Source: Ascarosepion bandense
Lineage: Eukaryota > Mollusca > Cephalopoda > Sepiida > Sepiidae
Reading direction: 5' to 3'
Length of the DNA: 64,000 nt
Assembly (NCBI GenBank): GCA_037127315.1
Contig: JBBBDQ010001186.1
Coordinates: 3,554,501-3,618,500, forward strand
The translations under genes and the position numbers were made by a program. Position 1 is the stretch's first letter. Each line of letters begins with the position of its first letter. Under the pieces are notes generated by a model. That model was not told the DNA's origin. It made no database searches and saw nothing but the letters and a program-made list of their open reading frames with translations. Of this stretch, positions 10,737 to 22,149 are shown piece after piece.

Positions 10737-12018
10737 TGCAAGCAAAGCAGTACCACCACTGATGCACAGAGAAGAAAAAGAAACAGGGTTCAAGTTACCG
10801 GGGATGCCAAAGAAAGAATAATAGAAATTTGAGAACCAAGAAATCAGCAGATGGCAATTTACGTTACTCTTAAACTTTTAGAGATTCTAGCTACCAGGAA
10901 AGCAAGTATATAGACGTGAGTTCCAAATCGGGAAGTGCGAGAAAAGAAACTGTTGGAGTAGAAGTGGAGGTCATATTGGAATATTTCGGCGGTGAAAGAG
11001 TTGGACTTATTTACAAGTCTAGAAACATGGGTAGATTCATGAAGTCGAGGCACCAGGGAAGGAAGCTTGTCGGAGTAGAAGCCATGAAAATATTTGTAGA
11101 AAAGACAGAGGGAAGCCACATCGCGTCAGCGAGAAAGTAACTGAAGTCCAACTGCTATATTGGGATCAGTTTCATTGCAAATTGTTCTCTGGATTTTATC
11201 GAGATCCCCGAGATAAACAGCACGGAGGAATGATAAATTTATAGATGTGTAAGTTGGATTCTGACAAAAAAACAAAATAAACAAAAAAAAAACAACTTCT
11301 GGCCTGACACAGTGACCCAATCATTTTAGCGGAAGATTTAGCTATTGATTCAATGAAGACGTTTCACTTGAAGTCACCTGAGAAAGTGGGGCCAAGAAGG
11401 CGCCGTGTGTTGCTTTCTTGACGGCTTGTGCCGTTGTTATGGTGAAACACACCTATTCCTCAGATAATGGACTCTCTCTCCTATATTAATAAGAGTTAAC
11501 AGGAAGTTAACTTGAGAAGTTCTTGGGAAGTTCATAGGAGTTCTTAGAAGTTCTAGACAGTTCTTTAGAGTTCTATTGGAGTTCAGTAGAACTACTAGGC
11601 AGTTGATATTAGTCGGCAATTAGCCGAATACTAAGGAGTCAGCTTTCAATGGAAGATTACCAAGTTCCTAACATTTTGGGTGCGTTAAGTCGATTAGCAA
11701 CCGACATAGCACGATTATAACCTTCAGTGCGAAAACTACTCGACAACAGTCGTCCATAGAAATTGAATGTAAGAAGGTTTCTCTGGTTGAAAAAGAGCAG
11801 CTTCATTATGGAAGCAGTAAAATACAGAAACCACTACTTACCCCAATCACAGAATGGAGGTTTTTCCAAGAGAAAAGGTGAGGTTTACTTTGTCAGCTTT
11901 TCTTATTGAGACGGGAGTAAATGGTGGTGTCATCTGTATAGATGCCTGCATGTGAACTGATTACATCACGAAGATCATTGATGAAGACCAGGAAAAGCGT
12001 AGGACCTAGGACGTAGAA
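10737..12018 (-). pseudogene. LINE-A, truncated, interrupted by a solo LTR
   Basis: On plus, the reversed 3' end 'accactgatgcacag' lies at 10755. The C-terminal ORF segment (MASLCLFYKYFHGF..., SFFSRTSR) spans 11119-10860. The upstream segment 11300-11429 matches the linker after the YADD motif, and 11754-12018 matches the block from the palm domain back to 'ctaggtcctacgctttt' (GPTLFLVFINDL). The continuity across 11435-11748 shows that an LTR landed in this copy. Confidence 0.85.
11435..11748 (+). repeat. Solo LTR, copy 1
   Basis: 314 bp, starts TGTTATGGTGAAAC and ends CGACAACA (TG...CA). It shares about 95 percent by eye with 21639-21947. Flanks are 'gccgt' (11430-11434) and 'gtcgt' (11749-11753), a 5-bp target duplication with one change. 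It carries no internal retrotransposon sequence, consistent with LTR-LTR recombination. Family (Gypsy, BEL or Copia) cannot be told from the LTR. The strand is arbitrary. Confidence 0.85.
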
Positions 12019-12019
12019 C

Positions 12020-12720
12020 CTACGATATATATATATATATATATACAAAAATTTATAAATAAGGAATTCTAGAGCTCTTTTGACCAACATCTCATCAGGA
12101 GAAAATCGTTGGAATCACAAATCAAACGAAAAACAGCAACGAAAATGAAGAGCAAAAATAAGGGGAACGTTAAAATAAATATCCATATAAATATATATAT
12201 TTATAACGTGGGGAGGAGAAATGACGTGTAAATAATTATCGAGGGACAGTTAAAATAAAATATCCCCCAATTAATAAAGCGAATTAACGAAATCCTTCTG
12301 CCGGCAAAGAGAAGGTTTTCGTAAGGATATGCAGACTGATTCCAAAATCTTGAATATTGGAAGCTGCAACATGTGAAAGTACAAAATTTTATCACGGCAA
12401 GAAATAAAATCAATTTTATACTTCAAGGCATTTTTTAAAGCGGACAGAATAAAATATAAGAAACACGAAAATGACCGACCGGTTTCAATACCGTTTTTCG
12501 TCAGGGTCAACTGATTCTGCAGTATTTAAAATATTAAAATTGAGGATGAATCAAGATGAAGTGGGGAAAAAAAGAAGAAGGGGCTGTCACTAAACTTATG
12601 TGGAGTCCAATCACACAATCTTTCTGTTTAGAGAGAGAAGGGGTCCTAGTTTTGATGTGTAGTGACTCCAACGCCTGTAAATGAAACGCTGAGTGTGAAC
12701 CAGACAACACAGTGAACTGG
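12020..12720 (-). repeat. Two related CTGAnGA-bearing repeats with (TA)n
   Basis: On minus, one unit (about 12440-12050) holds 'cttctctttgccggcag', then CTGATGAG at 12098-12091, and ends in (TA)n at 12027-12046. A second unit (about 12720-12470) holds a similar 'cttctctctctaaacag', then CTGACGA at 12504-12498 followed by GAAACCGG at 12486-12479. The CTGAnGA...GAAA order resembles the core of a hammerhead ribozyme. No coding region. Confidence 0.5.
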
Positions 12721-12752
12721 TTCACACTGAAGCCATTCACATAATTTCTGCT

Positions 12753-13823
12753 ACTTTTTTTTAATCATTTCACCCCGAGCAAGGCAGAAATGCCACTGAT
12801 GAGCGGGGGGCTACATAACTGTAAAAAGATTAATTAGAAAAGAGTGAGGAGTACAAACTAGTTAGAAAATAGCGATAGAAAGCTGAGAATACAGGTGCGA
12901 TGACAGATACATAGGTGGAGAGAAAGGAAAGGTTATACGGGGGTGGAGAGAGAGCTAGAGTTCAGTGGTTAGTAGATGAGTATTGACTTTGCATTTAAAT
13001 TTCTGGAGGTTGTAGCCGTCAGGAAAGCAAGAATAAGGGAGCGAGTTCCACAGGCGGGAAGTGCGTGAGAAGAAGCTGCAGGAGTAGAATTGTCGTCTGC
13101 ATTTGGCTAATCTGACTGTGAATGGGTGGGACCCAGTCGCCAGTCTGGTTGCACAAGTAAACACCTGTTGAGGAGGCACCAGTGACTTAAGTTCGTCCGA
13201 GCAGAAGACATGAAAGTATTTATAGAACAGACAAAGGGAGGCCACATTTCGACGGTGGGGAAGTGGCTGCAGTCGAGCCGCCAGATCAGTACCTATCACA
13301 TTACAGACTCTCCTTTGGAGTCTGTCAAGAACACTGAGGAGAACGGCAGGGGCGCCTGACCATAAATGGCAGCAATACTCCATACACGGACGGATGGTTG
13401 ACTTGTATATATGCAGGATGGATTCAGGCGGAAAAAACATCCTGGATCGACTTAGTGACCCAACCTTCTTAGCAGTAGATTTTGCTATGGATTCAATATA
13501 GTGGTTCCATTTGAGGTCTGAGGAGAGAGTAAGGCCGCGGAGGCGTAGTGTATTGCTCTCAGGGAGAATCGCTTGGTCCATGCTTATGGGAGGCAGGAGA
13601 GGTTGCCTGTAATGGTTGACAGACAACAGCTTGGTCTTAGACGAATTGAAGTTGACAAGCCACCTCTTGCCCCAGTTCACCACAGAGTGTAGATCCCTTT
13701 CAAGGTCAGCAGCGAGATTATGTCTGTCTGCCACGACAGGTTTCTTACTGGTGCGGGAGTATATTGTAGTGTCATCTGCGTAAGTGTTCAGCGATAGCTG
13801 ACCCGAAAGTGTCAGCAATCAAG

Positions 13824-13824
<1 letters not shown>
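12753..13824 (-). pseudogene. LINE-A, longest open 3' portion of the reverse transcriptase
   Basis: An uninterrupted minus frame (13818-12955, 287 codons) encodes the RT palm end with catalytic motif YADD (NTYADDTTIYS), then LERDLHSVVNWGKRWLV, SKTKLLSVNH, the RPCMEYCCHLWSGAPA block, LDRLQRRVCNVIG, SLCLFYKYFH and SFFSRTSRLWNSLP, ending LLTTEL. The 3' UTR and reversed tail follow at 12954-12753. These are features of APE-type CR1/Jockey-group LINEs. The N-terminal endonuclease and fingers are missing, the 5' break being at a (TA)n tract. Least damaged LINE-A copy, perhaps the youngest. Confidence 0.92.
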
Positions 13825-13825
<1 letters not shown>

Positions 13826-13857
<32 letters not shown>

Positions 13858-13955
13858 CGCGAACTCTCTCCGACTGCTCTTCTGCTCCACACAAACGTCA
13901 CCAACAAAGAATAAAAATATAAGATTATATTTTTATACATACGTGTCCTTCGTTG
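13826..13955 (+). repeat. (TA)n plus unit shared with 32920-33025
   Basis: (TA)n at 13826-13856, then a segment ('ctctccgactgctcttctgc', 'caaagaataaaaatat', 'acatacgtgtcc') that recurs in reverse at 32920-33025. A short unnamed interspersed repeat. Confidence 0.55.
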
Positions 13956-14011
13956 TTTTTTATAGATACAGCGGCAGTATATGGAACAAACAATAAATTG
14001 TATGAGAGAGA

Positions 14012-14018
14012 GAGTGTG

Positions 14019-14060
<42 letters not shown>

Positions 14061-14213
14061 GAAACGGGAAGGTATGCGTGCGAAAAAAAGAAAAAGGAAA
14101 AACGTAGTGGAAAAAGGGAAGAAAAAGAAAGAAGAGAGAAGGAAGGGGAAAGGGAAAGAAAAAAGAAAAGTGAAAAAGGTAAGGGTGTGTGGAGAGATAG
14201 ATAGATAGATACA
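14012..14213 (+). repeat. (GT)n followed by purine-rich tract
   Basis: (GT)n with one interruption at 14016-14058, then an A/G-only-dominated tract (14060-14200) and a short GATA run at 14197-14210. Open frames through it encode low-complexity peptide and are not genes. Confidence 0.9.
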
Positions 14214-14288
14214 TTAAAAGCGATAAAGATGGCGAGTTGAGCCAGGCTCTGCCGAATTCTTTCAAACAAGAGGCGAAAAAGCCATATC

Positions 14289-15316
14289 CTTCTTTTTTTT
14301 TAATCGTCTTACCCCAAACAAGGCATTATACTGCTACTGATGCGCAGGAGGTTACATAGGGAAAAGTGATGAGAAAGAGGGGTTAGTTATAGGAAATGTT
14401 AGGAGGAGGGTAATAGACGGATAAGGATACCGAGTATGTGGGTGGAGTAGATGGAAAAGAGCTTGAGAGAAAGGATGCGAGTTAGTGTGATAGGAGATGT
14501 CTATTGACCTTACATTTAAATTTTTGGAAATTGTAGCTGTCGGGGAAGTAAGTATATGAAAGAGAATTCTACAGGTGGGAAGTGCGTGAAAAGAAGCTGT
14601 TAGAGTAGAAATTGCGGTTACACTTTATCGGTTTCACTGTAAAATGGTGGGACCTATTTGCTAATCTAGTAGCACATGTAAATTCATACGTAGGGAGTGA
14701 GAGAGCGACTGCTGCAGAGCTGCTAAGTCGGTATCGATCATATTGCAGATTCTCCGTTGGATTTTGTCAAGAACCCCGAGATGAATAGCAGGGGCACCCG
14801 ACCAGATGTAGTACCAGTATTCAATACACGGGCGGATTGTAGATTTATATATGTTCAGGATGGACTCAGACGGGAAAAAACTTCCTAGCCCTGCACAGTG
14901 AACCGACCTCCTTGGCAGCGGATTTAGCAATGGATTCGATATAGTCATTCCACTTGAGGTCCGCTGAGAGTGTGAGGCCAAGGAGGCGTAATGTTTTACT
15001 CTCAGGTAGGCTAGCCTGTTCCATGCTAATGGGGGGTAGGATCGATTGTCTATAATGGTTAATAGATAGCAGCTTCGTTTTGGAAGCAGTATAATTTACG
15101 AGCCATTTCTTTCCCAAGTCCATTACGGATTGAAGGTCCTTCTCAAGCTTGGCAGCGAGGTTTGCTTTGTCAACCTCAGTAGATTTTTGATCGAGCCGAG
15201 AGTAAACAGTGATGTCGTCGGCGTACATGCCTACTTGGGATCTTATAACATCGGGGAGATCGTTGATGTAGATCAGAAAAAGCGTAGGACCTAGAATACT
15301 GCGCACACTCATATAA
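14289..15316 (-). pseudogene. LINE-A, truncated copy with frameshift and internal deletion
   Basis: Minus frame 15327-14866 encodes SILGPTLFLIYINDLPDVI, MYADDITVYSRLD (YADD), SKTKLLSINHYRQS and SADLKWNDYIESIAKS. A frameshift near 14880 continues in 14981-14661 as SILNIYKSTIRPCIEYWYY and LDKIQRRICNMIDTDLAA. About 100 bp are missing near 14690, removing the SLCLFYKY block. The reversed 3' end lies at 14295-14345 with a T-rich stretch marking the tail. Confidence 0.9.
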
Positions 15317-15550
15317 AACCTAAACACTCACACACACATACACACACACATGAACTAACCAACTTACAGGTACACACACAGACATAGTCACTACAATTAA
15401 CGACAGCAGAAGCAGCTAAAGAGGACCATTCGTTTAAAGACACGGTCCAACAACGGACAAGCTCTCCTATCATTCTGAAGATGAGATGCTGATCTCGAAA
15501 TATTAATGAATAATAAAAAGGTAATACCCAATACCTTCTTCACCTTCTTT
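15317..15550 (+). repeat. (CA)n-rich stretch and a repeat tail with CTGAAGA...GAAA hairpin
   Basis: Interrupted (CA)n at 15328-15385. At 15475-15500 the order CTGAAGA, t, GAGAT, gctg, ATCTC, GAAA is found: a 5-bp stem flanked by hammerhead-like core bases with one extra base. It resembles the 3' parts of S3 and S4 repeats. Confidence 0.5.
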
Positions 15551-15919
15551 TATTATAATTAACACAATGTGATAGCTTTCAAATTCATATCCATACACAA
15601 ATAATTTCAAACTAAAACAGTGCCTGAGTATTCTCGAGATAAAAATAATTTACGTTAAAATTTACTTCAGGAATAGAAAGGAAAAACATGGAATGTTAAT
15701 TAATATTAATATAAGTAAATGATATACTTAAAGAAAAAAATAACTAATAAGGGAAATATTTAAATTTAGCTAAATTAAAATAAATTAGAAATAAATTCAA
15801 GCGAGCATCAGCACTTAAGTATTACTTTTGATGTAAATTAATATCTAATTCGACAAATTACAGAAATTAATTCATAATATGCACAAAAAATTTGTATGAA
15901 TTAATCTCGAGTTATGTTC
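15551..15919. other. No recognisable feature
   Basis: Very AT-rich, no supported feature. Confidence 0.5.
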
Positions 15920-17545
15920 ACTTTTGCTTGCTCAGCTGCCATTGCCCACGGGAATCACTTCTTCCGGCTCTACCAGAATAACACGTCTGATCACAATAAA
16001 CAATAAAATTGTCTCTGCTTGTAATGAATGTAAGCGTGTCCTAAATGATGCTAAGATTTTTTTTGCTGACAGAATTAAACCTCGTTTGGCATTTTCTTGC
16101 GGCTCTCCAAGAGTGTATTTAGCAACAGCAAACACTTGATCCATTCACTGTTCAATTAATGCGAAGTCTTCACATCTACAGCAGACAATGTTGAATGTTT
16201 TGTTCGCAAATTCTTTTGCAACTCAACACTTGACTCATCCAGAGTAACCAAACCTGATTTTCCACCAAGAACAGGGTCTCAACTCCGTTTCTGGTCTCGG
16301 AGTTCTAGGCTCTTATTAATCTACTGTCTTACAAAATTATTACTTCTGCTTCGCCATGTCTGCAGATGGTGTGCTAACAAACGGCCATCACAAAATATGT
16401 ATACTAGGTTATTGATAAAACAGCGAAGCTCAAGTTGTTGCTCTAGATATCTTGAAAGCGTTTGACAGGGTTTGGTATCCTGGCCTTCTGTGCAAAATCT
16501 AGGGTTATGATATTTCTGGATGATTGATCGATTTAATCCAATCGTTTCTATCAATTCGTGAAATGAAGGTCATTTTGAACGGACAGGCGTTCCCCAAGGC
16601 TCTATCCTAGGTTCAACGCTTTTTAAAATCTTCATCGATAATCTTCCTGGTGTAATCAGTTTTCAAGTAGGCAGATCACACCGCCATTTTCTCCTGTCTT
16701 AACAGGAAATGTTCCAAGGCTAACAAAATAAACCTCTCTGCTACCCTTAAAAAAACCTCCAATCTGTGATGGACTGGTGTAGGAAATGGCCCGTATATTT
16801 TAATGCCTCCAAAACAAAACTGTTGTACTTTAACAACCGAAAAACTTTCCTACAAGCCATCAGAATAAATGATGCTCGTCTCCTGGAGAGCAGCACACTG
16901 CTCCTCCTTGGCATCACTCTCTCAATGTACTTGAAGTCGAATGTACAGCATCTAAAGCTAGGAAGGTTGAGTCACTGTACCAGGCTAGAAATGTTTTCTC
17001 GTCAGAGACCATATTGTATATTTATAAATCTGACATTCACCCGTGCATTGAATACTGTTGCCACATTTGGTGCACTTGCCATTTCCCACGAGGTTCTTAA
17101 AAAAATCCAAAGAAGGATCTGCAACATAATAGGTCCTGACTTGGCATCTCGACTTCAGTCACTTTCTCACCAATGTTATGTAGCTTCAGTCTGTCTTTTC
17201 TGCTCTGACCTGATTTTTTCCCTGATGTCCCGAACATATAAATTTACGTGTGCTACTAGACTGGCATCTAAATCCCACCCTTTTACCATTAAAAAAAGTT
17301 AAATTTGGCCACCACTTCTTCTCTAACAGCTTCTTTTCTTGCACTTCTCACTTGTGTAAACTTTCTTCCACGAATTTGTTTCACTGATAACTACAATCTC
17401 CAAAAGTTTCAGTTACCATTTTCTATCTCCTTCAATTCCATTCATCATTAATACTTACTTCGACACTCCCTGTACCCTGTTTTTTTTTTTTTTTTTTTTT
17501 TTTACTGTAACCCCCTACACACTAGTAGCGATCCCGCCTTGCTTG
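15920..17545 (+). pseudogene. LINE-A, longest span, heavily decayed
   Basis: Starts in the linker between endonuclease and RT (RLITINNKIVSACNECKRVL, 15975-16035). It continues with RT motif A as VVALDILKAFDRVWYPGL (16435-16485), a GVPQGSILGSTLFKIFIDNL equivalent at about 16588-16645, a damaged YADD region, LQSVMDWCRKWPVYFNASKT (16755-16815), KKIQRRICNIIGPDLASRLQ and ATRLASKSHPFT. The 3' UTR has a T(23) tract and 'cccctacacactagtagcga'. It ends 'ccgccttgctt' without poly(A), directly joined to a reversed S1 SINE. Confidence 0.88.
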
Positions 17546-18024
17546 ACATACGTGATACACGCTTTGGCCGATCGTGTCTCGAAAGAGATATGACTGACTG
17601 AGCAGAAGATTATCCCGCAGTAGGTGGCCATTGCTTTCTACGATAGACTGGTTATAGAACCCAATCTGTCCTGATGTTCGACTCATAGCAAGAGATGAAA
17701 GAGATGTATTATATGATTAAGTAGTAATTAGTGGGGATCAATTTATTACTTCATAACAATATAAAACTGATCCCCTATTTTATGCACAGTAGAAGTCATA
17801 ATCATGTATTCAACTATTATATTCAGTGAGTCAGTTAAGTGCCATACGTGATACACGCTTCGGCGATCATGTCTCTTTCGAGACATGACTCACTTGGCAG
17901 AAGATTATCCCGCAGTAGGTTGCCATTGCTTTCCGCGATATACTGGTTGCCAGCCAGGGCTATAGAACCCAATCTGTCCTGTTATTTAACCCATAACTGG
18001 AGGGTATTTGCGCGTAAATGACTG
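17546..18024 (-). mobile_element. S1 SINE dimer joined to a LINE-A 3' end
   Basis: Reversed dimer: second body 17546-17700, linker hairpin 17731-17775, first body 17831-18024. Part of the region before the tRNA head is deleted. The junction with the preceding LINE ('ccttgctt' to 'gacatacgtgatacacgct') is the same as at 34860-34880, so the composite exists at two loci. Confidence 0.85.
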
Positions 18025-18854
18025 AACTGTGTTTCTTTTACACCGACAATAATTGGAATAAAACTATAACTAAGCAGAAGAGATCATAACATAGATGCGA
18101 ATTGTTCGTTTGTGAATGCATTTAGAGTTTGAGTTTTGTTTAACGGCATATCAACACCTCTGTGAGTTATTTAATGTCAAAAAAGTGGGGTTTTAAGGTG
18201 TTTTTTAATGTTCAGTTATAGTGAGAAGATTGATTTAGTCAGATTTTAATAATTTTTTGTTTTTATTCTTTTTTATTTTAGAAAATTGAAAATATCTTCT
18301 AGCCTTATATTCAAAAATGTTTTGCTGAGAATAAATTTTTTCCTTCAAAAATGTGTTATGTAATTCATTTTTTCATCGAAAAATATTTATTTTTCTATAA
18401 AAGTATTTTCATACTTTCATAGTGTTTTCACTTCAGTTTGGGGGTTAACTATTTGCCCACAGCTGAGACCGTAACAGGTGCTACCACCCAGGGTCAGGGT
18501 GGACCTGGGAACAAAATCAATTAAGAGGTGGTTCCATGCTCCTCACAACCCAATTAGAGGACTTGCTGCCGGATGCAGTTTACTGTCATGCCCAGGACCG
18601 AATGCATTTATAACCATACATTTAATAAGATTCCTTTTGTTGAATGGAATAATGCTAATAAAGAATAATGTGTGAAGACCGGGTCCAAGAAATTGTAGAT
18701 TGTTCATAGATATTATTATTTACCTGAGTAATACACTCTTTTTTAAGAAATCAGTATTCTGCTCAGGCCAATTGCTAGCTGCCAAGGCTGTATGTGCTAC
18801 CGTCTGAGTCACTTCCTTGTGGATAATAATTAATCCATATACAGGAAAGTCACT
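18025..18854. other. No recognised family
   Basis: AT-rich to 18430, then a GC-richer stretch (18470-18620) with an open frame 18478-18675 whose product (LPPRVRVDLGTKSIKRW...) I do not recognise. The reading 'cccagggtcagggtggacct' is locally repetitive. Could be a repeat. Confidence 0.4.
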
Positions 18855-19365
18855 ATCATATGTCCAAAATTCAGTTCACTTCGTGGAATGATGCTTCCAT
18901 CCAATGATTAGTCTGAACGTGGTAAGCTTGTTCACCAAGTTATTCACAGTAGAGGCCCTATCGTTATTCACAGTAGAGGCCCTATCGTAGTCAGAGACAC
19001 ACTAACCTGCGACCCATTCCTAAGAGAACATACCAGTATATCAACAGATAACCAGATGGAAATACTGAATTTCTGTACCAACAACACACTTCGGAATGGG
19101 ATCAGAAATATATTTGCAGAATAAAGACATCGCAATTGGCTCGCCATTATTACCAGCAATGGCTAACATATACGTGGAATATTTCGAAGAGTTGGCATTA
19201 GAATCCATATCATTAAAGCCAACTCTATGGCTAAGATACGTAGATGAGACTTTCATGATCTGAACACACCAGGACGAGTTTCTGATATGACTAAACCATG
19301 TGAACTCAATAAAAACACAATGGAGAAAGAAAAGAACAACAAACTAAAATTCCTGATGTACTAAT
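18855..19365 (+). pseudogene. Penelope-like element, reverse transcriptase remnant
   Basis: Plus-strand pieces read VQNSVHFVE (18857), NVVSLFTKLFTVEALS (18918; the family's DVVSLFTKVP motif), RDTLTCDPFLREH, EILNFCTNNTL, then after a frameshift IAIGSPLLPAMANIYVEYFE and LRYVDETFMI (YVDD-type catalytic motif with the second Asp changed to Glu) to about 19263, and degraded sequence ending KLKFL(D)VLI-like at 19360. These are ordered RT motifs of Penelope-like elements. A 24-bp in-frame duplication (18941-18987) repeats LFTVEALS. Endonuclease (GIY-YIG) domain not seen. Nonfunctional. Confidence 0.85.
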
Positions 19366-19450
19366 ATGTGCCATTAATGTACTAATATGTATAATGTACT
19401 AATATGTATAAGCCATTAATGTACTAATATGTGCCATTACTAATATGTGC
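19359..19450 (+). repeat. Short tandem repeat 'gtactaatatgt'
   Basis: Irregular tandem copies of 'tactaatatgtgccattaat' and a shorter form between the Penelope remnant and a LINE-A fragment. Confidence 0.75.
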
Positions 19451-19451
19451 C

Positions 19452-20500
19452 ATTCATCTCGGGCTTCTTGTCAAATTCCTGCAAAGAATCTATAATGTAA
19501 CTGATACCTACCTGGTAGCTCAACTCCAGTCACTTTCTCACCGACACAATGTGGCTTCTCTCTTCTACAAATACTTTCACTGCTTCTGCTCTGTTGAGCT
19601 TACCTCCCTGGTGTCCCCTCGGCATAAATTTACTCAAGATACTAGACTAACAACTAGGTCCCCTCCGTTAACAATGAAACCAATCAAATGTAACCGCAAC
19701 ATCTACTATTTTTTTTTATAATCATATCGCCCCAAGCAAGGCATTTTACTGACATGGGAAGGAAAGTTATGAGAAAGAGTGACAGGTTATAGGGGGTATC
19801 AGGAAGTGGGTAAGAAAAGGATGAGAGTCGAGTAGACGAAGAAGGGAGCATGAGAGAGAGGATGCAGGTTAGTGAGATAAAAGATGATTATCGACTTTAC
19901 ATTTAAATTCTTGGAGATTATAGCTGTCGGGAAAAACAAGTAAATGGAAAGGAATTCCACAGAGGGGAAGTGCGAGAAAAGAAGCTGATGGAGTAGAATT
20001 TGCGTTTAACAATTTATTGGTTTCACAGTAAAAAGGGTGGGACCTAGTTGCTAATCTTGTGGCTTAAGTAAGTTTATATATAGGGGCACCAGTGAGCTAA
20101 GTTCATTGGAGCAGAAGCCGTGAAGGTATTTGTAGAAAAGACACAGGGAAGCCACATTGCAGCGGTTTTTGTTCGCACCTCCTGCCTGTGGAATTCCCTT
20201 CCGTATAGTTGCTTCCCTGAAAGCTACTTTCTCCAAGAATTTAAATGCAAAGTCAATTGTCATCTCTTCTCTTCTTGACTCAAATCCTTTCCCTGACAAC
20301 CCTTGTATTATGTTCTTCTTTCTTTCCACTCCACTCTTATGTAGCCCTCTTCACACCTGTATTCTCATCCTGTTCTTACTTATTCTCTGACTCCCCTGTA
20401 ACTCGATCCTTTCTTTCCCATCACTCACCTCTTCTGTAACCCCCTTCGTACCAGTGGCAGTTCTGCCTTGCTTGGGGCGAAATGATTTAAAAAAATATCT
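19452..20500 (+). pseudogene. LINE-A 3' end, split by a second LINE-A in reverse
   Basis: Plus part 1 (19452-19710) encodes LVKFLQRIYNVTDTYLVAQL, HRHNVASLFYKYFH and TRLTTRSPPLTMKPIKCNRN. Part 2 (20168-20500) resumes at the next block (CTCCTGCCTGTGGAATTC, WNSLP-like), 'ctccaagaatttaaatgcaa', 3' UTR, 'accagtggcagttctgcctt' and A tail at 20488. The break point matches the place where 19711-20167 inserted. Confidence 0.85.
19711..20167 (-). pseudogene. LINE-A, short copy nested in another LINE-A
   Basis: Reversed 3' tail (T run and 'tcgccccaagcaaggca' at 19728), 3' UTR, and C-terminal coding region back to 'cttccctgtgtcttttctac' (SLCLFYKYLHGF) at about 20120-20165. Opposite orientation to its host copy, so the host LINE predates it. 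Confidence 0.85.
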
Positions 20501-21506
20501 GGAACAGAGCATGAGTTCCAAAAATTCCCTGGACAATACGTCAATTTCAACTCCTACCACCTTTTTCAATATATAGAAAAAGATCGACTGCTATTTACAT
20601 CATCGTGCAAAATTATATGAACTAAGAAATGGTCAGTATAAGTAACTTACTACGTAACTAGGCAACAACTACCTTGGATAGATGACAGCAGCTTCAACAA
20701 AATGGGATAGAAGGGTGCATGATGATAACGTCACTCAGAAAATAGCTTCAATCTACGTACCTTATGAAGTTATTGTCGAAAAAAATACAAAAGATCTTTC
20801 GTCCATATAACATCACGACATCAAGTCGCCCAACATCAAGTCGCTTAAATTTTCACACTGCTTGTTGCATATTGTATTATATTTTCTATATATTAGAAAC
20901 GTGTAAATATGTGTATATAATTTTATATATGACAAAGTGGTATAATACTCTCTCTGAGAATTAAACATATTTGTCATTAATTTTTTTTCCAGGCTATTTC
21001 CTACATGAAATAGAGTGTTAAATGTTGAATAAAATAATGGCCAAACTGGGAGAATATTCACTTTTTTTTCCGTTAGATCACCCATTAGTTGTTGGCCACG
21101 ACATGTTATTAGTACCCCATTAAAGGTTTTAATTTAGAAAATTGTTTACCAAAACATAGAATGTGCTGGCACTCAATTTTGTTCAAGAATTTGCTGCTAA
21201 ATCATTGTACAATTCTTGAAGAATGTTGAAAGGGACATTATAAAAAATAAAATGCGTAAGAATAAACCGATAAAATCATGAGAAGACAGAATAGATTACA
21301 TTTTTACTCGAGTTCATATTCCCACCCTGTATCAGTTTACAACAGATTTTTTCTGTTGCTGATGATTAAGGTCTCGACTCTATCAGATTATATTATGTAA
21401 GCCGATGTTTTCACGCAGAAAAAAATGGCATGAACTAACAGATTTCGTTAATGTTTGAAATTTATCTATATGTGAAATATATTGTGTGTATCTCCGCTTA
21501 TAATAT
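20501..21506. other. No recognisable feature
   Basis: AT-rich. A short direct repeat 'acatcaagtcgc' occurs at 20817-20845. No coding or repeat family assigned. Confidence 0.5.
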
Positions 21507-22143
21507 CTTCTTCTTCGATGTGCCTTGTTTGTTCAGGGCGTTGGCAGTTAGGCTCTCCACAATTTAGTATGTTTTGTTTACGTGTTATCGCCTCTAAACC
21601 CTGTACTGCCATTTATTTAGTCAAACTCGTTAGGTAGGTGTTATGGTGAAACACACCTATTCCTCAGATAATGGACTCTCCCTCCTATATTAATAAGAGT
21701 TAACAGGAAGGTAACGGAGTTCTTGGAAGCTCATAGGAGTTCTTAGAAGTTCTAGAGAGTTATTTAGAGTTCTACTGGAGTTCAGTAGAACTACTAGGCA
21801 GTTGATATTAGTCGGCAGTTAGCCGAATACTAAGGAGTCAGCTTTCAGTGGAAGATTACCAAGTTCCTAACATTTTGGGTGCGTTAAATCGATTAGCAAC
21901 CCACATAACACGATTATAACCTTCAGTGTGAAAACTGCTCCACAACAGTAGGTTTATGCACTTTTTTTCTGGCCCTCTTCCCCTTAATATATTCTCAAAG
22001 CCCTTCTTTCTTTGTTAAGGACTGAAAAAGTTTTAACTTTCGCTTTCTGATGTTAAATATAAGTGTATTTTTCTTTCCATTTACTCTAAGACATCGTCGT
22101 TGCTCACATGTTCAGTCCATAGAATTCTCAGCTTCCTTCTGTA
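21507..22143 (-). pseudogene. RTE-B LINE 3' end, interrupted by a solo LTR
   Basis: On plus, 'tcttcttcttcgatgtgcct' (21507) is the reversed tail and stop region, with 'aggctctccaca' at 21550. Coding similarity resumes at 21960 ('ggccctcttccccttaatat', antisense to the ILTGQIEGKRDRGK block) and reaches 'gtcgttgctcacatg' and 'cttccttctgtag' (HVSNDEV, YRRM) at 22095-22143. The LTR 21639-21947 lies within. Confidence 0.7.
21639..21947 (+). repeat. Solo LTR, copy 2
   Basis: 309 bp, TGTTATGG...CCACAACA, flanked on both sides by 'gtagg' (21634-21638 and 21948-21952): a perfect 5-bp target duplication. Clearly homologous to 11435-11748, with a short deletion near 21715. No coding region. Confidence 0.9.
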
Positions 22144-22149
22144 GGAAAA

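Noticed and set aside
13953..14269. Open frames of about 75-114 codons on both strands
   Set aside because: They translate the (GT)n and purine-rich tracts into low-complexity peptides. No domain or codon signal.
18478..18675. 65-codon open frame as a host gene
   Set aside because: No recognisable domain, start context or splice support. Probably repeat-derived.
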